Source: Methanoregulaceae archaeon UBA467 (GTDB lineage: Archaea; Halobacteriota; Methanomicrobia; Methanomicrobiales; Methanospirillaceae). From it: DNA of 64,000 nucleotides. The first letter of the stretch is position 1, and every line of letters begins with the position of its first letter. The notes beneath the pieces were generated by a model. That model was not told the DNA's origin and did no database searches. It worked only from the letters and a program-made list of their open reading frames with translations. The stretch is from assembly GCA_002503825.1 (NCBI GenBank), contig DASP01000005.1, forward strand, positions 310,001 through 374,000. Reading direction: 5' to 3'. A program made the translations under genes and the position numbers. Of the stretch, positions 25,671 through 34,031 are shown one piece after another.

Positions 25671-26033
25671 ATGCAATGGAGCGAGGACCAACAGAAAACC
25701 GCTGCAAAATACAGGAGCCTGGACGATATTCCTGTTTCTGAGAGGCGCTATAAATGTTACACCTGTCACCTGATCGTTGACGAGACTCCCTGCCCGAAGT
25801 GCGGGGATGAACATCTCCAGATCATGTGCCCGCTCGATCACTGTCACTGTTCTCACGAAATTATCTCGGGAATCGAGTATTGCCCTCTCTGCGGTGCGCC
25901 TGTCTGTCCGGAGTGCGGGTCCCACGACGTGGTGCAGATCAGCAGGGTGACCGGTTACCTCCAGGATGTTTCAGGATGGAATGCCGGAAAGCAGCAGGAA
26001 TTAAAAGACAGGACCCGTTATACCGTCGCATGA
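25671..26033 (+). CDS. Stand-alone zinc/glycyl-radical C-terminal domain of anaerobic ribonucleotide reductase (NrdD-like)
   Basis: A 120-residue protein whose last 40 residues match the C terminus of class III ribonucleotide reductase: CPECGSHDVV, then ISRVTGYLQDVSGWNAGK, in which the Gly of TGY aligns with the radical-bearing glycine. Before it are more cysteine pairs (CYTCHLIVDETPCPKCGDEH and CPLDHCHCSH), so several zinc sites are likely. The roughly 600-residue catalytic barrel with its active-site cysteines is missing, so on its own it cannot reduce nucleotides. A TATA box (TTTAAATG, about 25641) puts the transcription start at the ATG. The cbiZ gene follows with an ATGA overlap. It could be a spare radical domain, comparable to GrcA for pyruvate formate-lyase, or a zinc protein with another role. 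Confidence 0.75.
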   Translation: MQWSEDQQKTAAKYRSLDDIPVSERRYKCYTCHLIVDETPCPKCGDEHLQIMCPLDHCHCSHEIISGIEYCPLCGAPVCPECGSHDVVQISRVTGYLQDVSGWNAGKQQELKDRTRYTVA

Positions 26034-26914
26034 GATATTATCTCCGCAATGGCAGTCTTCTTGTACGGGGGGCATTCCGGGCTGCAAGTACCGGTATCAG
26101 GGGGGGTATCGGAAATGTATCAACCATTTTTAACCATACCGTACCTCGTGGATGGAATGATCCCGATCCCGGGCGCGAACTTGACCTGATCATCAGTCGC
26201 GAGGGGCTCCCGGACGATTATTTCGGCCTGCTTACAGCCGTCAGCCAGAACAATGCCTGTATCCTCCAGTACGATTACATCACGGTTTTTATCACGGCAG
26301 GAACCGGGGAACATGACGGGCCTGATAGTAATACCATCAATATTATAGTGTACAGCAGTGAGGGGCTGTCTGACGGAGGGCTCCTCGAAGCGGTCATGGT
26401 GGCTACCGAGGCAAAGGTGTCTTCACTCCTGAACGCAGGGAAGCAGGTTACCGGTACCGCAACCGACGCCGTGATCACCGCATCGGAAGGCGCACCGGTC
26501 CATACGTTCTGCGGTAAAAAAACAGGTCCGGGCATGCGGGTGTTTGCAGCCGTTGAATACGGGGTTTCCGAAGCACTGAAACGACATGCAGGCGAAATAA
26601 AGCGGAACAGGCCATCCTTCTTCATATTTTCCCGCTATGGCGGAGACCACTGGGCAGAATGGGTACCCGAGGACTGCCCCTATTATCCCTGTCATTTCCC
26701 GGGCCAGCGGTGCGATTACTGTTACTGCCCGTTCTACCCCTGCATGGATGAGTCGCTCGGGGAATGGGTGCAGAGCTCACATAACGGCAGGGTATGGAAC
26801 TGCAGCGGGTGCACACTCCTGCACCTGCCGCATATCGCCGATTACCTTGGAAAAAATCCCGAGGCTTCGCTGAACGAATTGAAAGCACTTGAACGCTGTA
26901 AAAAAAAGGGTTGA
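26030..26914 (+). CDS. cbiZ: CbiZ adenosylcobinamide amidohydrolase fused to a Cys-rich small domain
   Basis: The N-terminal 210 residues match CbiZ, which removes the aminopropanol tail from salvaged adenosylcobinamide so that cobyrate can re-enter archaeal B12 synthesis: GIGNVSTIFNHTVPRGW, VMVATEAKVSSLLNAGK and ATDAVITAS are conserved. The last 75 residues (DCPYYPCHFPGQRCDYCYCP, then WNCSGCTLLH) are the Cys-rich small domain often fused to cobalamin enzymes, probably a zinc or Fe-S site. The start at 26030 overlaps the stop of the NrdD-like gene by four bases. Methanogens need B12 for methyl transfer, so salvage fits. Confidence 0.88.
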   Translation: MRYYLRNGSLLVRGAFRAASTGIRGGIGNVSTIFNHTVPRGWNDPDPGRELDLIISREGLPDDYFGLLTAVSQNNACILQYDYITVFITAGTGEHDGPDSNTINIIVYSSEGLSDGGLLEAVMVATEAKVSSLLNAGKQVTGTATDAVITASEGAPVHTFCGKKTGPGMRVFAAVEYGVSEALKRHAGEIKRNRPSFFIFSRYGGDHWAEWVPEDCPYYPCHFPGQRCDYCYCPFYPCMDESLGEWVQSSHNGRVWNCSGCTLLHLPHIADYLGKNPEASLNELKALERCKKKG

Positions 26915-26916
26915 AT

Positions 26917-27108
26917 TTACTCTTTTATACCGAGGGCGTCAAGAAGTTCCTGGAGGGGGATGCCATGTGCATCGGCAGCCTCCCGGATTGTCTCTCCCCG
27001 TGCAATTGCGCATCCGACGCAGCCCATTCCAAACTTGAACAGGGCTTCGGTCGATTCGGGCTTTGCCTTCAGGAGTTCGTAGATAGTGCTGTCTGCAGTG
27101 ATCTCCAT
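26917..27108 (-). CDS. DUF1858 redox-disulfide domain protein
   Basis: A 63-residue protein consisting only of the DUF1858 domain: TIYELLKAKPESTEALFKFG followed by MGCVGCAIARGETIREAA with the CxxC-like pair. Such domains occur beside hybrid-cluster proteins and are thought to carry a redox-active disulfide. It ends two bases from the convergent cbiZ stop. A TATA-like TTTATGTATTT on the minus strand lies about 30 bases before the ATG at 27108. Confidence 0.87.
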   Translation of the reverse strand: MEITADSTIYELLKAKPESTEALFKFGMGCVGCAIARGETIREAADAHGIPLQELLDALGIKE

Positions 27109-27230
27109 AGTACAAGTATTCACAGGTGAAATACATAAACCTGCATGTGCCACTATCGCAGCCGGTCATTTTCACCACCCACTCCTATGAATTATTATAG
27201 TGTCTCTCCCGAGTACTCAGCTGGAGATGT

Positions 27231-28469
27231 ATGAACATGGATTTTTCCGAAACAGCAGAAAGAATCTCCCTGAAAATAACATCAAAGGGGCATTCGGTCG
27301 ATACGGCCGGAATCGAGAAGAAACTCCGCCGCCTTGTGGACGAATTCGGTGTTCCCGCTGCAGAGGCAGAGAGAACGGTAACAAACGAACTGATGAAGGA
27401 GTATGATATCCCGAATCCCGGGGCCCTTTCAGGATCAGGGGAACAAAAGAGTATCAACGAGCTTGTACCCGGTGAATGGGTCACAATCGAGGGCAGGATC
27501 GTTGCGTTGAGCTCTTCCCCTTCACCTGCAATCTCACAGACAGGGATTATTTCCGACAATACCGGGGCCGTGCGTTTCGTCGTCTGGTCAAAGGCAAATG
27601 CGCCGGTGATGTCGACCGGGAAATGGTATCATATCGAGTCTGCAGTGGTCGATGAATACCGCGGCGTTGCAAATATCAAGGTACATTCCGGAAGCACGGT
27701 AAAAGAGGTCGAGAAAGACGGCGCCCTTATACCGGCAGTCACACCGATAGCCGAGCTTTCCGTCGGCGTGGGAAGTGTCAGGGCAAAGGTTCTGCAGGAA
27801 TGGGATACGACACACGATCGTATGCTCCAGTCAGGTCTTCTCGGGGATGAGTCAGGTACAATAAAATTCGTCCTCTGGAAAGAGGAGGGAAAAGAAAAAC
27901 TGGTCCCTGGGACCGTCTACAATATATTTTATGCGCTTGTCGATGAGTACAACGGGCGCCATTCCCTCAACCTCAATACCTCGACCTGCATCCCGGAAGA
28001 GGGGGATATCGCGGTAAGCAGCGGCGACACGACCGTTGAGGGTGCCCTTGTGCACCTTGCACCCGGATCAGGGCTTATCAAGCGCTGCCCTGTCGAGGGG
28101 TGCAACCGGGTCCTTTCCCGCCAGAATTACTGCCCGGTCCATGAGATACAGCCAAAATTCAATTATGACCTGAGGATCAAGGGATGGCTGGATAACGGGG
28201 TGAAGACATGGGAGCTTCTAATCCAGCGTGAGAACGTGGAGCTGCTGACCGGTATGACCCTCGAACAGGCCCGCGAGCTTGCAGAAAATAATCCCCTCGG
28301 TATGGACGAGGTCTTCCTGCGGGTCAGGGAGACGGTGCTCGGGCGGTACCTCTCCTGCAAAGGAAGGGAGATCGACCAGAGAATACTCGTGTCACAGTGT
28401 GGTTTCACCCATTTTGATCCGACCCGCCTTGCAGACCTCCTGAACCGTGCGGGAGGTGAGACCGCATGA
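27231..28469 (+). CDS. Replication protein A (single-stranded DNA-binding, multiple OB folds)
   Basis: A 412-residue archaeal RPA. The N-terminal 65 residues form a small helical domain; three OB folds follow (starting near WVTIEGRIVALSS, VGSVRAKVLQEW and VEGALVHLAPGSG). A zinc site is visible in CPVEGCNRVLSRQNYCPVH at about residues 284-302. It binds single-stranded DNA in replication and repair. The stop overlaps the start of the RPA-associated gene (ATGA), the usual archaeal pairing. A TATA-like TTATTATAG lies about 35 bases upstream. Confidence 0.93.
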   Translation: MNMDFSETAERISLKITSKGHSVDTAGIEKKLRRLVDEFGVPAAEAERTVTNELMKEYDIPNPGALSGSGEQKSINELVPGEWVTIEGRIVALSSSPSPAISQTGIISDNTGAVRFVVWSKANAPVMSTGKWYHIESAVVDEYRGVANIKVHSGSTVKEVEKDGALIPAVTPIAELSVGVGSVRAKVLQEWDTTHDRMLQSGLLGDESGTIKFVLWKEEGKEKLVPGTVYNIFYALVDEYNGRHSLNLNTSTCIPEEGDIAVSSGDTTVEGALVHLAPGSGLIKRCPVEGCNRVLSRQNYCPVHEIQPKFNYDLRIKGWLDNGVKTWELLIQRENVELLTGMTLEQARELAENNPLGMDEVFLRVRETVLGRYLSCKGREIDQRILVSQCGFTHFDPTRLADLLNRAGGETA

Positions 28470-29059
28470 ACGGAAACGGTAAACCGGCAGTCCCGCGAAG
28501 AGACCTCTCGTTCGAACGGGAACCGGCACGGCGGGTCTTTGCCGCAGAGCTCCGCGAGACCCGGGTGCATTTCAAGGACGGCGAGGATGAGAAAAGCCCG
28601 ACCTACGTCCTTCTCCCGTCAGGGGAGCGCTGCAACCGTATATTCATCGTCGGGACACTCACCGAGAAGAAGAAACAGGGTGAACAGAACCTCTTCTACC
28701 GTGCACGCGTTGTCGACCCGACCGGGACCTTCTTTATCATGGCCGGCAGTTACCAGCCCGAGGCGATGCAGCAGATGGCGAGGATTGAACCGCCTGCGTT
28801 TGTTGCGGTCGTCGGGAAGCCCACCGTGTACGAGACGCCGGACGGGGCAGTGCTGATCTCTGTCAGGTGCGAGTCCATTACCGTTGTGGACAAGGATGTC
28901 AGGGATTGCTGGATCCTTGATGCCGCAGCTGCAACGCTTGACCGCCTCGACCTTCCCGATGGCGGTGCCGACAGGGAAAGGGCAAAAAAAGAGTACTCCA
29001 CCGATCCGGCCCTGTACCGGAAGATGGTCTACGATGCGCTTGCGCAGCTCAGGATCTGA
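28466..29059 (+). CDS. RPA-associated protein (OB-fold)
   Basis: A 197-residue partner of RPA, of the COG3390 type. RRVFAAELRETRVHFKDGED at the N terminus and the OB-fold segment CNRIFIVGTLTEKKK, FYRARVVDPTGTFFIMAGSY are typical. The C terminus is helical. The four-base overlap with the RPA gene means the two subunits are made together; in haloarchaea each such partner works with its own RPA in DNA repair. The protein is full length. Confidence 0.9.
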   Translation: MNGNGKPAVPRRDLSFEREPARRVFAAELRETRVHFKDGEDEKSPTYVLLPSGERCNRIFIVGTLTEKKKQGEQNLFYRARVVDPTGTFFIMAGSYQPEAMQQMARIEPPAFVAVVGKPTVYETPDGAVLISVRCESITVVDKDVRDCWILDAAAATLDRLDLPDGGADRERAKKEYSTDPALYRKMVYDALAQLRI

Positions 29060-29205
29060 TCACCCAACTTTTTTTTTCGAACCGGGACGCACTCGTCATC
29101 CCCCTTTCACCTGCCTGCAAATGTGGGGATCGGTCTGAATTTCTTAATAACAGGACGCACCCGCTATCCCGGCCCTGTGCCAGGGATGCCTTCCAGTGCC
29201 CGGAA

Positions 29206-29433
29206 TCAGTCGTTTACCTGTATTACCTGCACCGGGCAGAGTTCAGCAGCCTCGTTGATACAGGGCAGGAGATCTTCCGGGGCATCCCCTTCGTCAGGGC
29301 GGCCTTCAGCCCTGTATTTTTCTATTACCTGGCTTAAGGTATCGTCAGTGTTCAGCTGGAAAAAACCGGGGCATGTATCTTCGCAGGTGCCGCAGCTTAC
29401 GCATCCTTCACGGTCAATTGTAACCTTTACCAT
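29206..29433 (-). CDS. Single-cluster [4Fe-4S] ferredoxin
   Basis: A 75-residue ferredoxin. CVSCGTCEDTCP supplies three ligands and the late CP (AELCPV) the fourth, with another Cys in LPCINEA that may form a disulfide, as in single-cluster ferredoxins of Thermotoga or Desulfovibrio. GAGG before the ATG gives a ribosome site. It stands alone. The 29434-29660 gap before ribB on the same strand shows no gene. Confidence 0.92.
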   Translation of the reverse strand: MVKVTIDREGCVSCGTCEDTCPGFFQLNTDDTLSQVIEKYRAEGRPDEGDAPEDLLPCINEAAELCPVQVIQVND

Positions 29434-29660
29434 GTAAATCCTCTTCTCCCGTTATGCATGGACTGTGTTGTAAACGACATCAAGGTATCTTTTTGCGAGA
29501 GCGAAGGTATTCCCCGGAGGGTGGCAGATTAATGGCGTGCGGGGGAGCGGGGGTTCCGCATTTCCGACAGGCGCGATAGTAATCGTTGAAATCTGTCAAA
29601 TACGTTGCTTATTAAAAATTGAAAGGTAAAGATGGTCGCTTTTAAAAAAACTATGGGAAA

Positions 29661-30326
29661 TCAGGGGTTCCATCGTTTCAGGACGTCTTCACCCTCGACA
29701 AAGACCAGCCCGTGACGACGTGCATAGGCTTTCGCGTCTTCCTTGGAGAGGGCGTTTCCTGATTCATCATCAAGCATCTCGCAGATGGTTATTGCAGGAG
29801 TTATCCCTGCAATTTCTGCAAGTGCCACCGAAAGCTCGGTCTGGCCGCGGCGACGGGTAAGGAGCCCTTCTGCTGCCCTGAGGAGAGCGCAGTGTCCCGG
29901 TGTCCTGAAATCTGCATGGAAATTGGCGCCGCCTCCATTCAGCGACTTTTTGACCTGTGCAGCGACGGCATTGATGGTGAGGGCCCGGTCCCTGTCGGTT
30001 ATGCCGGTAAAGGTGTCACGGTGGTTGACCCACAATGAAAAGGATGAATGGTTCATCCGGTCATATGGGATATCCCCTTCCTTCTCAGCGACATCCGTGC
30101 ATGCCCTGAAGACGTCACTCGCAAACGGGAGTCCCAGCCGCTGTGCAGCTTCAGGGTGTACAGCGGTGCAGATCAGTCCGCCTCCGTCTTTTCGCATCTG
30201 CCTGATATGCGCAGGGGTCACCGCATCTGAGCGGATCGCGAAATCTGTCTCCCCTTCCCGGTCGTCAAAATCATATAGCAGAATAAATCTGCCCTCTTTT
30301 AATGCAGTTATTGCCTGTTCAATCAT
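29661..30326 (-). CDS. ribB: 3,4-dihydroxy-2-butanone 4-phosphate synthase
   Basis: A 221-residue enzyme that makes the four-carbon precursor of riboflavin from ribulose 5-phosphate. FILLYDFDDREGETDFAIRS near residue 15 holds the acidic metal site, and TPGHCALLRAAEGLLTRRRGQTE is the conserved substrate-binding region. The ATG overlaps the stop of rbkR by four bases. The operon is probably controlled by RbkR, whose predicted operator precedes it. Confidence 0.94.
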   Translation of the reverse strand: MIEQAITALKEGRFILLYDFDDREGETDFAIRSDAVTPAHIRQMRKDGGGLICTAVHPEAAQRLGLPFASDVFRACTDVAEKEGDIPYDRMNHSSFSLWVNHRDTFTGITDRDRALTINAVAAQVKKSLNGGGANFHADFRTPGHCALLRAAEGLLTRRRGQTELSVALAEIAGITPAITICEMLDDESGNALSKEDAKAYARRHGLVFVEGEDVLKRWNP

Positions 30327-30988
30327 AGTGCCACCTCAACCTTTACTTCATCCATATCTTTCAGCCCGAGCTCATTCCTCAGTCCCACCGGTGAGACGAT
30401 CTCGAGTATATCCTCGGGATAATGAGATCTCCCGGGAATCACTATCCCGCATGGCTGACCTGCGATCCTGCAGGGAAGGCAGCGGGCCTCCCCGAACGTC
30501 CTCTGGTCTGCGGTAAACCCCTTTACCTGTATCCAGTCAAGCATATCGAGTTTTTTGCGTATGGGGATGCTTGACGGGTTGAGCCGGATATTCAGGGTCC
30601 CGGGATATGGTTCAAACCCGAGAATCCCGAGGAATTGTTTTTTATACGGCTCAAGACTCATGTAATAGGCGCCCTCGCCGAGACCGGTGATGAGATTTCC
30701 ACGCAGGATATAATGGACTCCTTCCCTGTCAAATATCCGGCAGTAGTCCGAATATTCACGGCGGAGCTCGTCTTCGCCTTCCTTTGAGAGGGTGATATCC
30801 TGGCCGTCGGGACGCATTGATCGTACCAGCAGCATCTGGCGTTCAAGGGACTGGAGTCTACGCGAGGCCGTCTGCGGACTGATGCCGAGCGATGACCCCA
30901 GCGACTGCGAAGATACAAAAACGGGTCCCCTGCATCCGCCCAGCAGTGCAATAACCTTGAGACACTGCAGGTCCTCGGGCATGATCAT
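30323..30988 (-). CDS. rbkR: RbkR, HTH regulator fused to CTP-dependent riboflavin kinase
   Basis: A bifunctional archaeal protein. The N-terminal 90 residues form a winged helix-turn-helix (QSLGSSLGISPQTASRRLQS). The C-terminal 130 residues are the DUF120 riboflavin kinase, with GLGEGAYYMSLEPYKKQFLG and PGTLNIRLNP, which uses CTP to make FMN. RbkR family proteins repress or activate riboflavin genes, including their own. The ATG at 30988 is preferred; a TTG at 30997 is in frame. A TATA-like ATAAATAG (about 31010-31018, minus strand) puts the transcription start near the ATG. Confidence 0.92.
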   Translation of the reverse strand: MIMPEDLQCLKVIALLGGCRGPVFVSSQSLGSSLGISPQTASRRLQSLERQMLLVRSMRPDGQDITLSKEGEDELRREYSDYCRIFDREGVHYILRGNLITGLGEGAYYMSLEPYKKQFLGILGFEPYPGTLNIRLNPSSIPIRKKLDMLDWIQVKGFTADQRTFGEARCLPCRIAGQPCGIVIPGRSHYPEDILEIVSPVGLRNELGLKDMDEVKVEVAL

Positions 30989-31014
30989 AGTTATCAATTT
31001 TGAGATGCTTACTA
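30988..31014. promoter_or_regulatory. Candidate RbkR operator (imperfect inverted repeat)
   Basis: TAGTTATCA at 30988-30996 and TGCTTACTA at 31006-31014 are arms of an imperfect palindrome (seven of nine positions symmetric) with a nine-base spacer. It lies between the TATA-like sequence and the start codon of rbkR, where a bound protein would block transcription. Autoregulation is known for the RbkR family; the assignment here is inferred from position. Confidence 0.45.
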
Positions 31015-31113
31015 TTTATGGATATCCCCCTGCCCCTGAAGGGGTCGTTTTTTTCGTGAAATGTCGAATACCCATTCGGTAATTATATTATACCGGCGAT
31101 CGCATAATGAGAC

Positions 31114-31824
31114 ATGAAATCTGGATTGCGTCATCAGCTTGCGGAAAAAATGGCAGGAGAGATAACGCTTTCAGACTCACCAGGCAAAGCCCTGAAGAAA
31201 TGGCGAATGAGTTTCGACATCCCTCAGGGAGTTCTTTCAGAGCACCTGGACGTTTCACCTTCGGTGATCAGCGATTACGAGAGCGGACGGCGAAAAAGTC
31301 CGGGTACTGCCGTCGTCGGCAAGATCGTGGACACCATACTGTCCATCGATGAAGCAAACGGCGGGAAGTATATCAATCAATTTGCAAAAATCCTGTACAG
31401 CGATATTGATGACGATGTCATCTATGACATGCATGAATATGCATCACCGGTTCCGCTGGAAAAATTCACCGCGGCTATCGGGTGCAATACGGTGTGCGGG
31501 TCACTGGACCAGCCAATTTTCGGGTACACGGTCATAAACAGCATTAATGCCATCACCCAGCTCTCTGCAAACGAATTCAACCGTATTTATGGCTGGAGCA
31601 CGGAGAGGGCACTGATTTTTACTGACGTATCATCAGGGAAATCCCCGATGGTTGCAATACGGGTCACCCCGTTCAAACCAAGGTGCGTGATACTGCAGGG
31701 CATTGAAGCCGAGATTGTCCACCCGCTGGTACCGAAAATGGCAGAAAAAGACCGTATCACCGTTCTCTGCACAATGATGGATATCGACAGGATCGTAAAC
31801 GTGTTGAGGGAAGAGAAATGGTAG
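31114..31824 (+). CDS. HTH transcriptional regulator preceding the mevalonate operon
   Basis: A 236-residue regulator with an XRE-type helix-turn-helix (LKKWRMSFDIPQGVLSEHLD, then VSPSVISDYESGRRKS) near residues 28-62. A long C-terminal domain (INSINAITQLSANEFNRIYG and GIEAEIVHPLVPKMAEKDRI) may bind a ligand. The stop overlaps the HMG-CoA synthase start by seven bases, so it is the first gene of that operon and may control isoprenoid synthesis. A TATA-like ATTATATTATA lies about 25-30 bases upstream. Confidence 0.88.
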   Translation: MKSGLRHQLAEKMAGEITLSDSPGKALKKWRMSFDIPQGVLSEHLDVSPSVISDYESGRRKSPGTAVVGKIVDTILSIDEANGGKYINQFAKILYSDIDDDVIYDMHEYASPVPLEKFTAAIGCNTVCGSLDQPIFGYTVINSINAITQLSANEFNRIYGWSTERALIFTDVSSGKSPMVAIRVTPFKPRCVILQGIEAEIVHPLVPKMAEKDRITVLCTMMDIDRIVNVLREEKW

Positions 31825-32870
31825 GAATCATCACCTACGGTGTTTACATACCAAAATACCGGATTAAAGTTGAAGAGATTGCCCGGGTATGGGGCGCCAA
31901 TGCCGCCGATATTGCGGGCGGACTCGGCGTGTATTCCAAATCGGTCCCGGACCTTGACGAGGATACGGCGACCATTGCAGTCGAGGCAGCCCGGCACGCA
32001 CTGAAGCGCAGGGAGATCAACCCGGCAGATATCGGTGCAGTGTATGTAGGGAGCGAATCACACCCTTACGCAGTCAAACCGACTGCATGTACGGTCGGAG
32101 AGGCCATCGGCGCCACCCCGTACATGACGGCGGCAGATTACGAGTTTGCATGCAAGGCGGGGACTGCAGCCATCCAGACCTGTATGGGTCTTGTAAAGTC
32201 CCAGATGATCACCTACGGCGTTGCCATCGGGTCCGATGTTGCACAGGGTGCACCGAGCGATGCACTCGAGTACACTGCGGCAGCCGGCGGAGCAGCATTC
32301 GTGATTGGAAGAGATGACCCGGTAGCCCGGATCAATCACACCTGTTCGTTTACCACCGATACCCCTGATTTCTGGCGGCGTGAAGGACAGGACTACCCGC
32401 GGCATGGCGGGCGTTTTACGGGTGATCCCGGTTATTTCAAACACATACAGGGATCAGTCCGGCTCATTTTTGAACAGACCGGAAAGAACCCGAAAGACTA
32501 CGATTATGCAGTCTTTCACCAGCCGAACGCGAAATTCCCGCAGAGGGTCGCAAAAATACTTGGTTTTACCGCAGAACAGATCAAGCCGGGCCTGGTCGTG
32601 CCACGGCTCGGCAATACCTACAGCGGGTCATCGATGATCGGGCTGGCCGCGACGCTGGATATCGCAAAGGCCGGCGACCGGATCTTTGTCGCATCGTTTG
32701 GTTCAGGTGCGGGCAGTGATGCCTTTGATATCGAAGTAACCGATGCCATCGAATCCGGCGCATTCCGGCGCGATGCAGCGCCGTCGGTTGAGAAACTTCT
32801 CGCCAGTCCGAAATGGGTCGATTATGCAACATACGCCAGACACAAGGGAAAAATAGTGATGCAAAAATGA
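31818..32870 (+). CDS. Hydroxymethylglutaryl-CoA synthase (archaeal)
   Basis: A 350-residue enzyme that joins acetoacetyl-CoA and acetyl-CoA to HMG-CoA, the entry to archaeal lipid synthesis. The catalytic Cys is in YEFACKAGTAAIQTCMG near residue 114, and the His in YAVFHQPNAKFPQR near 235. The N terminus MVGIITYGVYIPKYRIK is typical of the archaeal form. It overlaps the regulator by seven bases and the thiolase by four. In methanogens HMG-CoA synthase, thiolase and a DUF35 protein form one complex, which matches the gene order here. Confidence 0.96.
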   Translation: MVGIITYGVYIPKYRIKVEEIARVWGANAADIAGGLGVYSKSVPDLDEDTATIAVEAARHALKRREINPADIGAVYVGSESHPYAVKPTACTVGEAIGATPYMTAADYEFACKAGTAAIQTCMGLVKSQMITYGVAIGSDVAQGAPSDALEYTAAAGGAAFVIGRDDPVARINHTCSFTTDTPDFWRREGQDYPRHGGRFTGDPGYFKHIQGSVRLIFEQTGKNPKDYDYAVFHQPNAKFPQRVAKILGFTAEQIKPGLVVPRLGNTYSGSSMIGLAATLDIAKAGDRIFVASFGSGAGSDAFDIEVTDAIESGAFRRDAAPSVEKLLASPKWVDYATYARHKGKIVMQK

Positions 32871-34030
32871 GAGACGTGGCAGTGATAGGGGTCGGATGCA
32901 CCCCCTTCGGCGAAAAGTGGGAGACCTCGTTCCGGCACCTCTTTATCGAGGCGGGGGCCCTTGCACTCGATGATGCACAGGTTGCAGGAGAGCAGATCGA
33001 CGCAATGTACGTCGGTAACATGAGTGCAGGGCGGTTTGTCGAGCAGGAACATATCGGTGCGCTTATCGCCGACTATGCAGGGCTTGCTTCACATCATATC
33101 CCGTCAACACGGGTTGAGGCCGCATGTTCTTCGGGCGGTCTCGCATTCCGCCAGGCCGTCATCGCCGTTGCGAGTGGCATGGAGGATATTGTCGTTGCGG
33201 CAGGGGTCGAGAAGATGACCGACGTTGCAACCGGTGCGAGCGTGGATACCCTCGCAGGTGCCGCAGACCGTGAATGGGAAGGGTTTGTCGGTGCAACCTT
33301 CCCGGGCCTTTACGCAATGCTTGCGACCGACTACATGCACCGCTACCCGCTCACGCGGGAGCAGCTGGCGCAGGTCGCGGTCAAGAACCACTACAATGGT
33401 GCACGAAACCCCATTGCACAGTTCCAGCAGGAGATCACGATCGATACCGTGCTGAAATCGTCGCTGGTCGCAGACCCGCTGCGGCTTTTTGACTGCTCAC
33501 CGATCACCGACGGGGCGGCAGCCGTTATCCTGGCCCCGCTTGAACGGGCGCGGGAGTTTACCGATACCCCGGTACGGGTGCTCGCGAGTGCACAGGCAAG
33601 CGATACCATTACGCTGCATGACCGGCGCGACATCTCGACACTGGACGCCACCGTGGCGGCCGGCAGAAAGGCGTTCTCGATTGCCGGACTGACCCCGAAG
33701 GATATCAACCTCGTAGAGGTCCATGACTGCTTCACCATTGCAGAGATCTGTGCGATCGAGGACCTCGGGTTCTGCAAAAAGGGAGAGGCCGGTAAGCTGA
33801 CCGAAGATGGAGTGACATCCCTGCACGGTTCGATACCGGTAAACACGAGCGGCGGACTGAAGGCCTGCGGACACCCGGTCGGTGCGACCGGTATCAAGCA
33901 GGTATACGAAGTGGTGCAGCAGCTCCGTGGCGAGGCCGGAAAGCGGCAGGTCAGCGGTGCAAAGATCGGTATGACCCACAACGTCGGCGGTACCGGTGCA
34001 ACGGTTGCCGTCCATATCCTGGGGGTGTGA
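32867..34030 (+). CDS. Acetyl-CoA acetyltransferase (thiolase), archaeal type
   Basis: A 387-residue thiolase that condenses two acetyl-CoA. The nucleophilic Cys is in RVEAACSSGGLAFRQAV, and the CGHPVGATGIKQ loop near the C terminus holds the conserved His; the second Cys of bacterial thiolases is replaced in this archaeal group. The ATG at 32867 overlaps the HMG-CoA synthase stop; a longer frame from 32813 is an out-of-frame overlap and not used. The DUF35 gene follows after one base. Confidence 0.94.
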   Translation: MRDVAVIGVGCTPFGEKWETSFRHLFIEAGALALDDAQVAGEQIDAMYVGNMSAGRFVEQEHIGALIADYAGLASHHIPSTRVEAACSSGGLAFRQAVIAVASGMEDIVVAAGVEKMTDVATGASVDTLAGAADREWEGFVGATFPGLYAMLATDYMHRYPLTREQLAQVAVKNHYNGARNPIAQFQQEITIDTVLKSSLVADPLRLFDCSPITDGAAAVILAPLERAREFTDTPVRVLASAQASDTITLHDRRDISTLDATVAAGRKAFSIAGLTPKDINLVEVHDCFTIAEICAIEDLGFCKKGEAGKLTEDGVTSLHGSIPVNTSGGLKACGHPVGATGIKQVYEVVQQLRGEAGKRQVSGAKIGMTHNVGGTGATVAVHILGV

Positions 34031-34031
34031 C

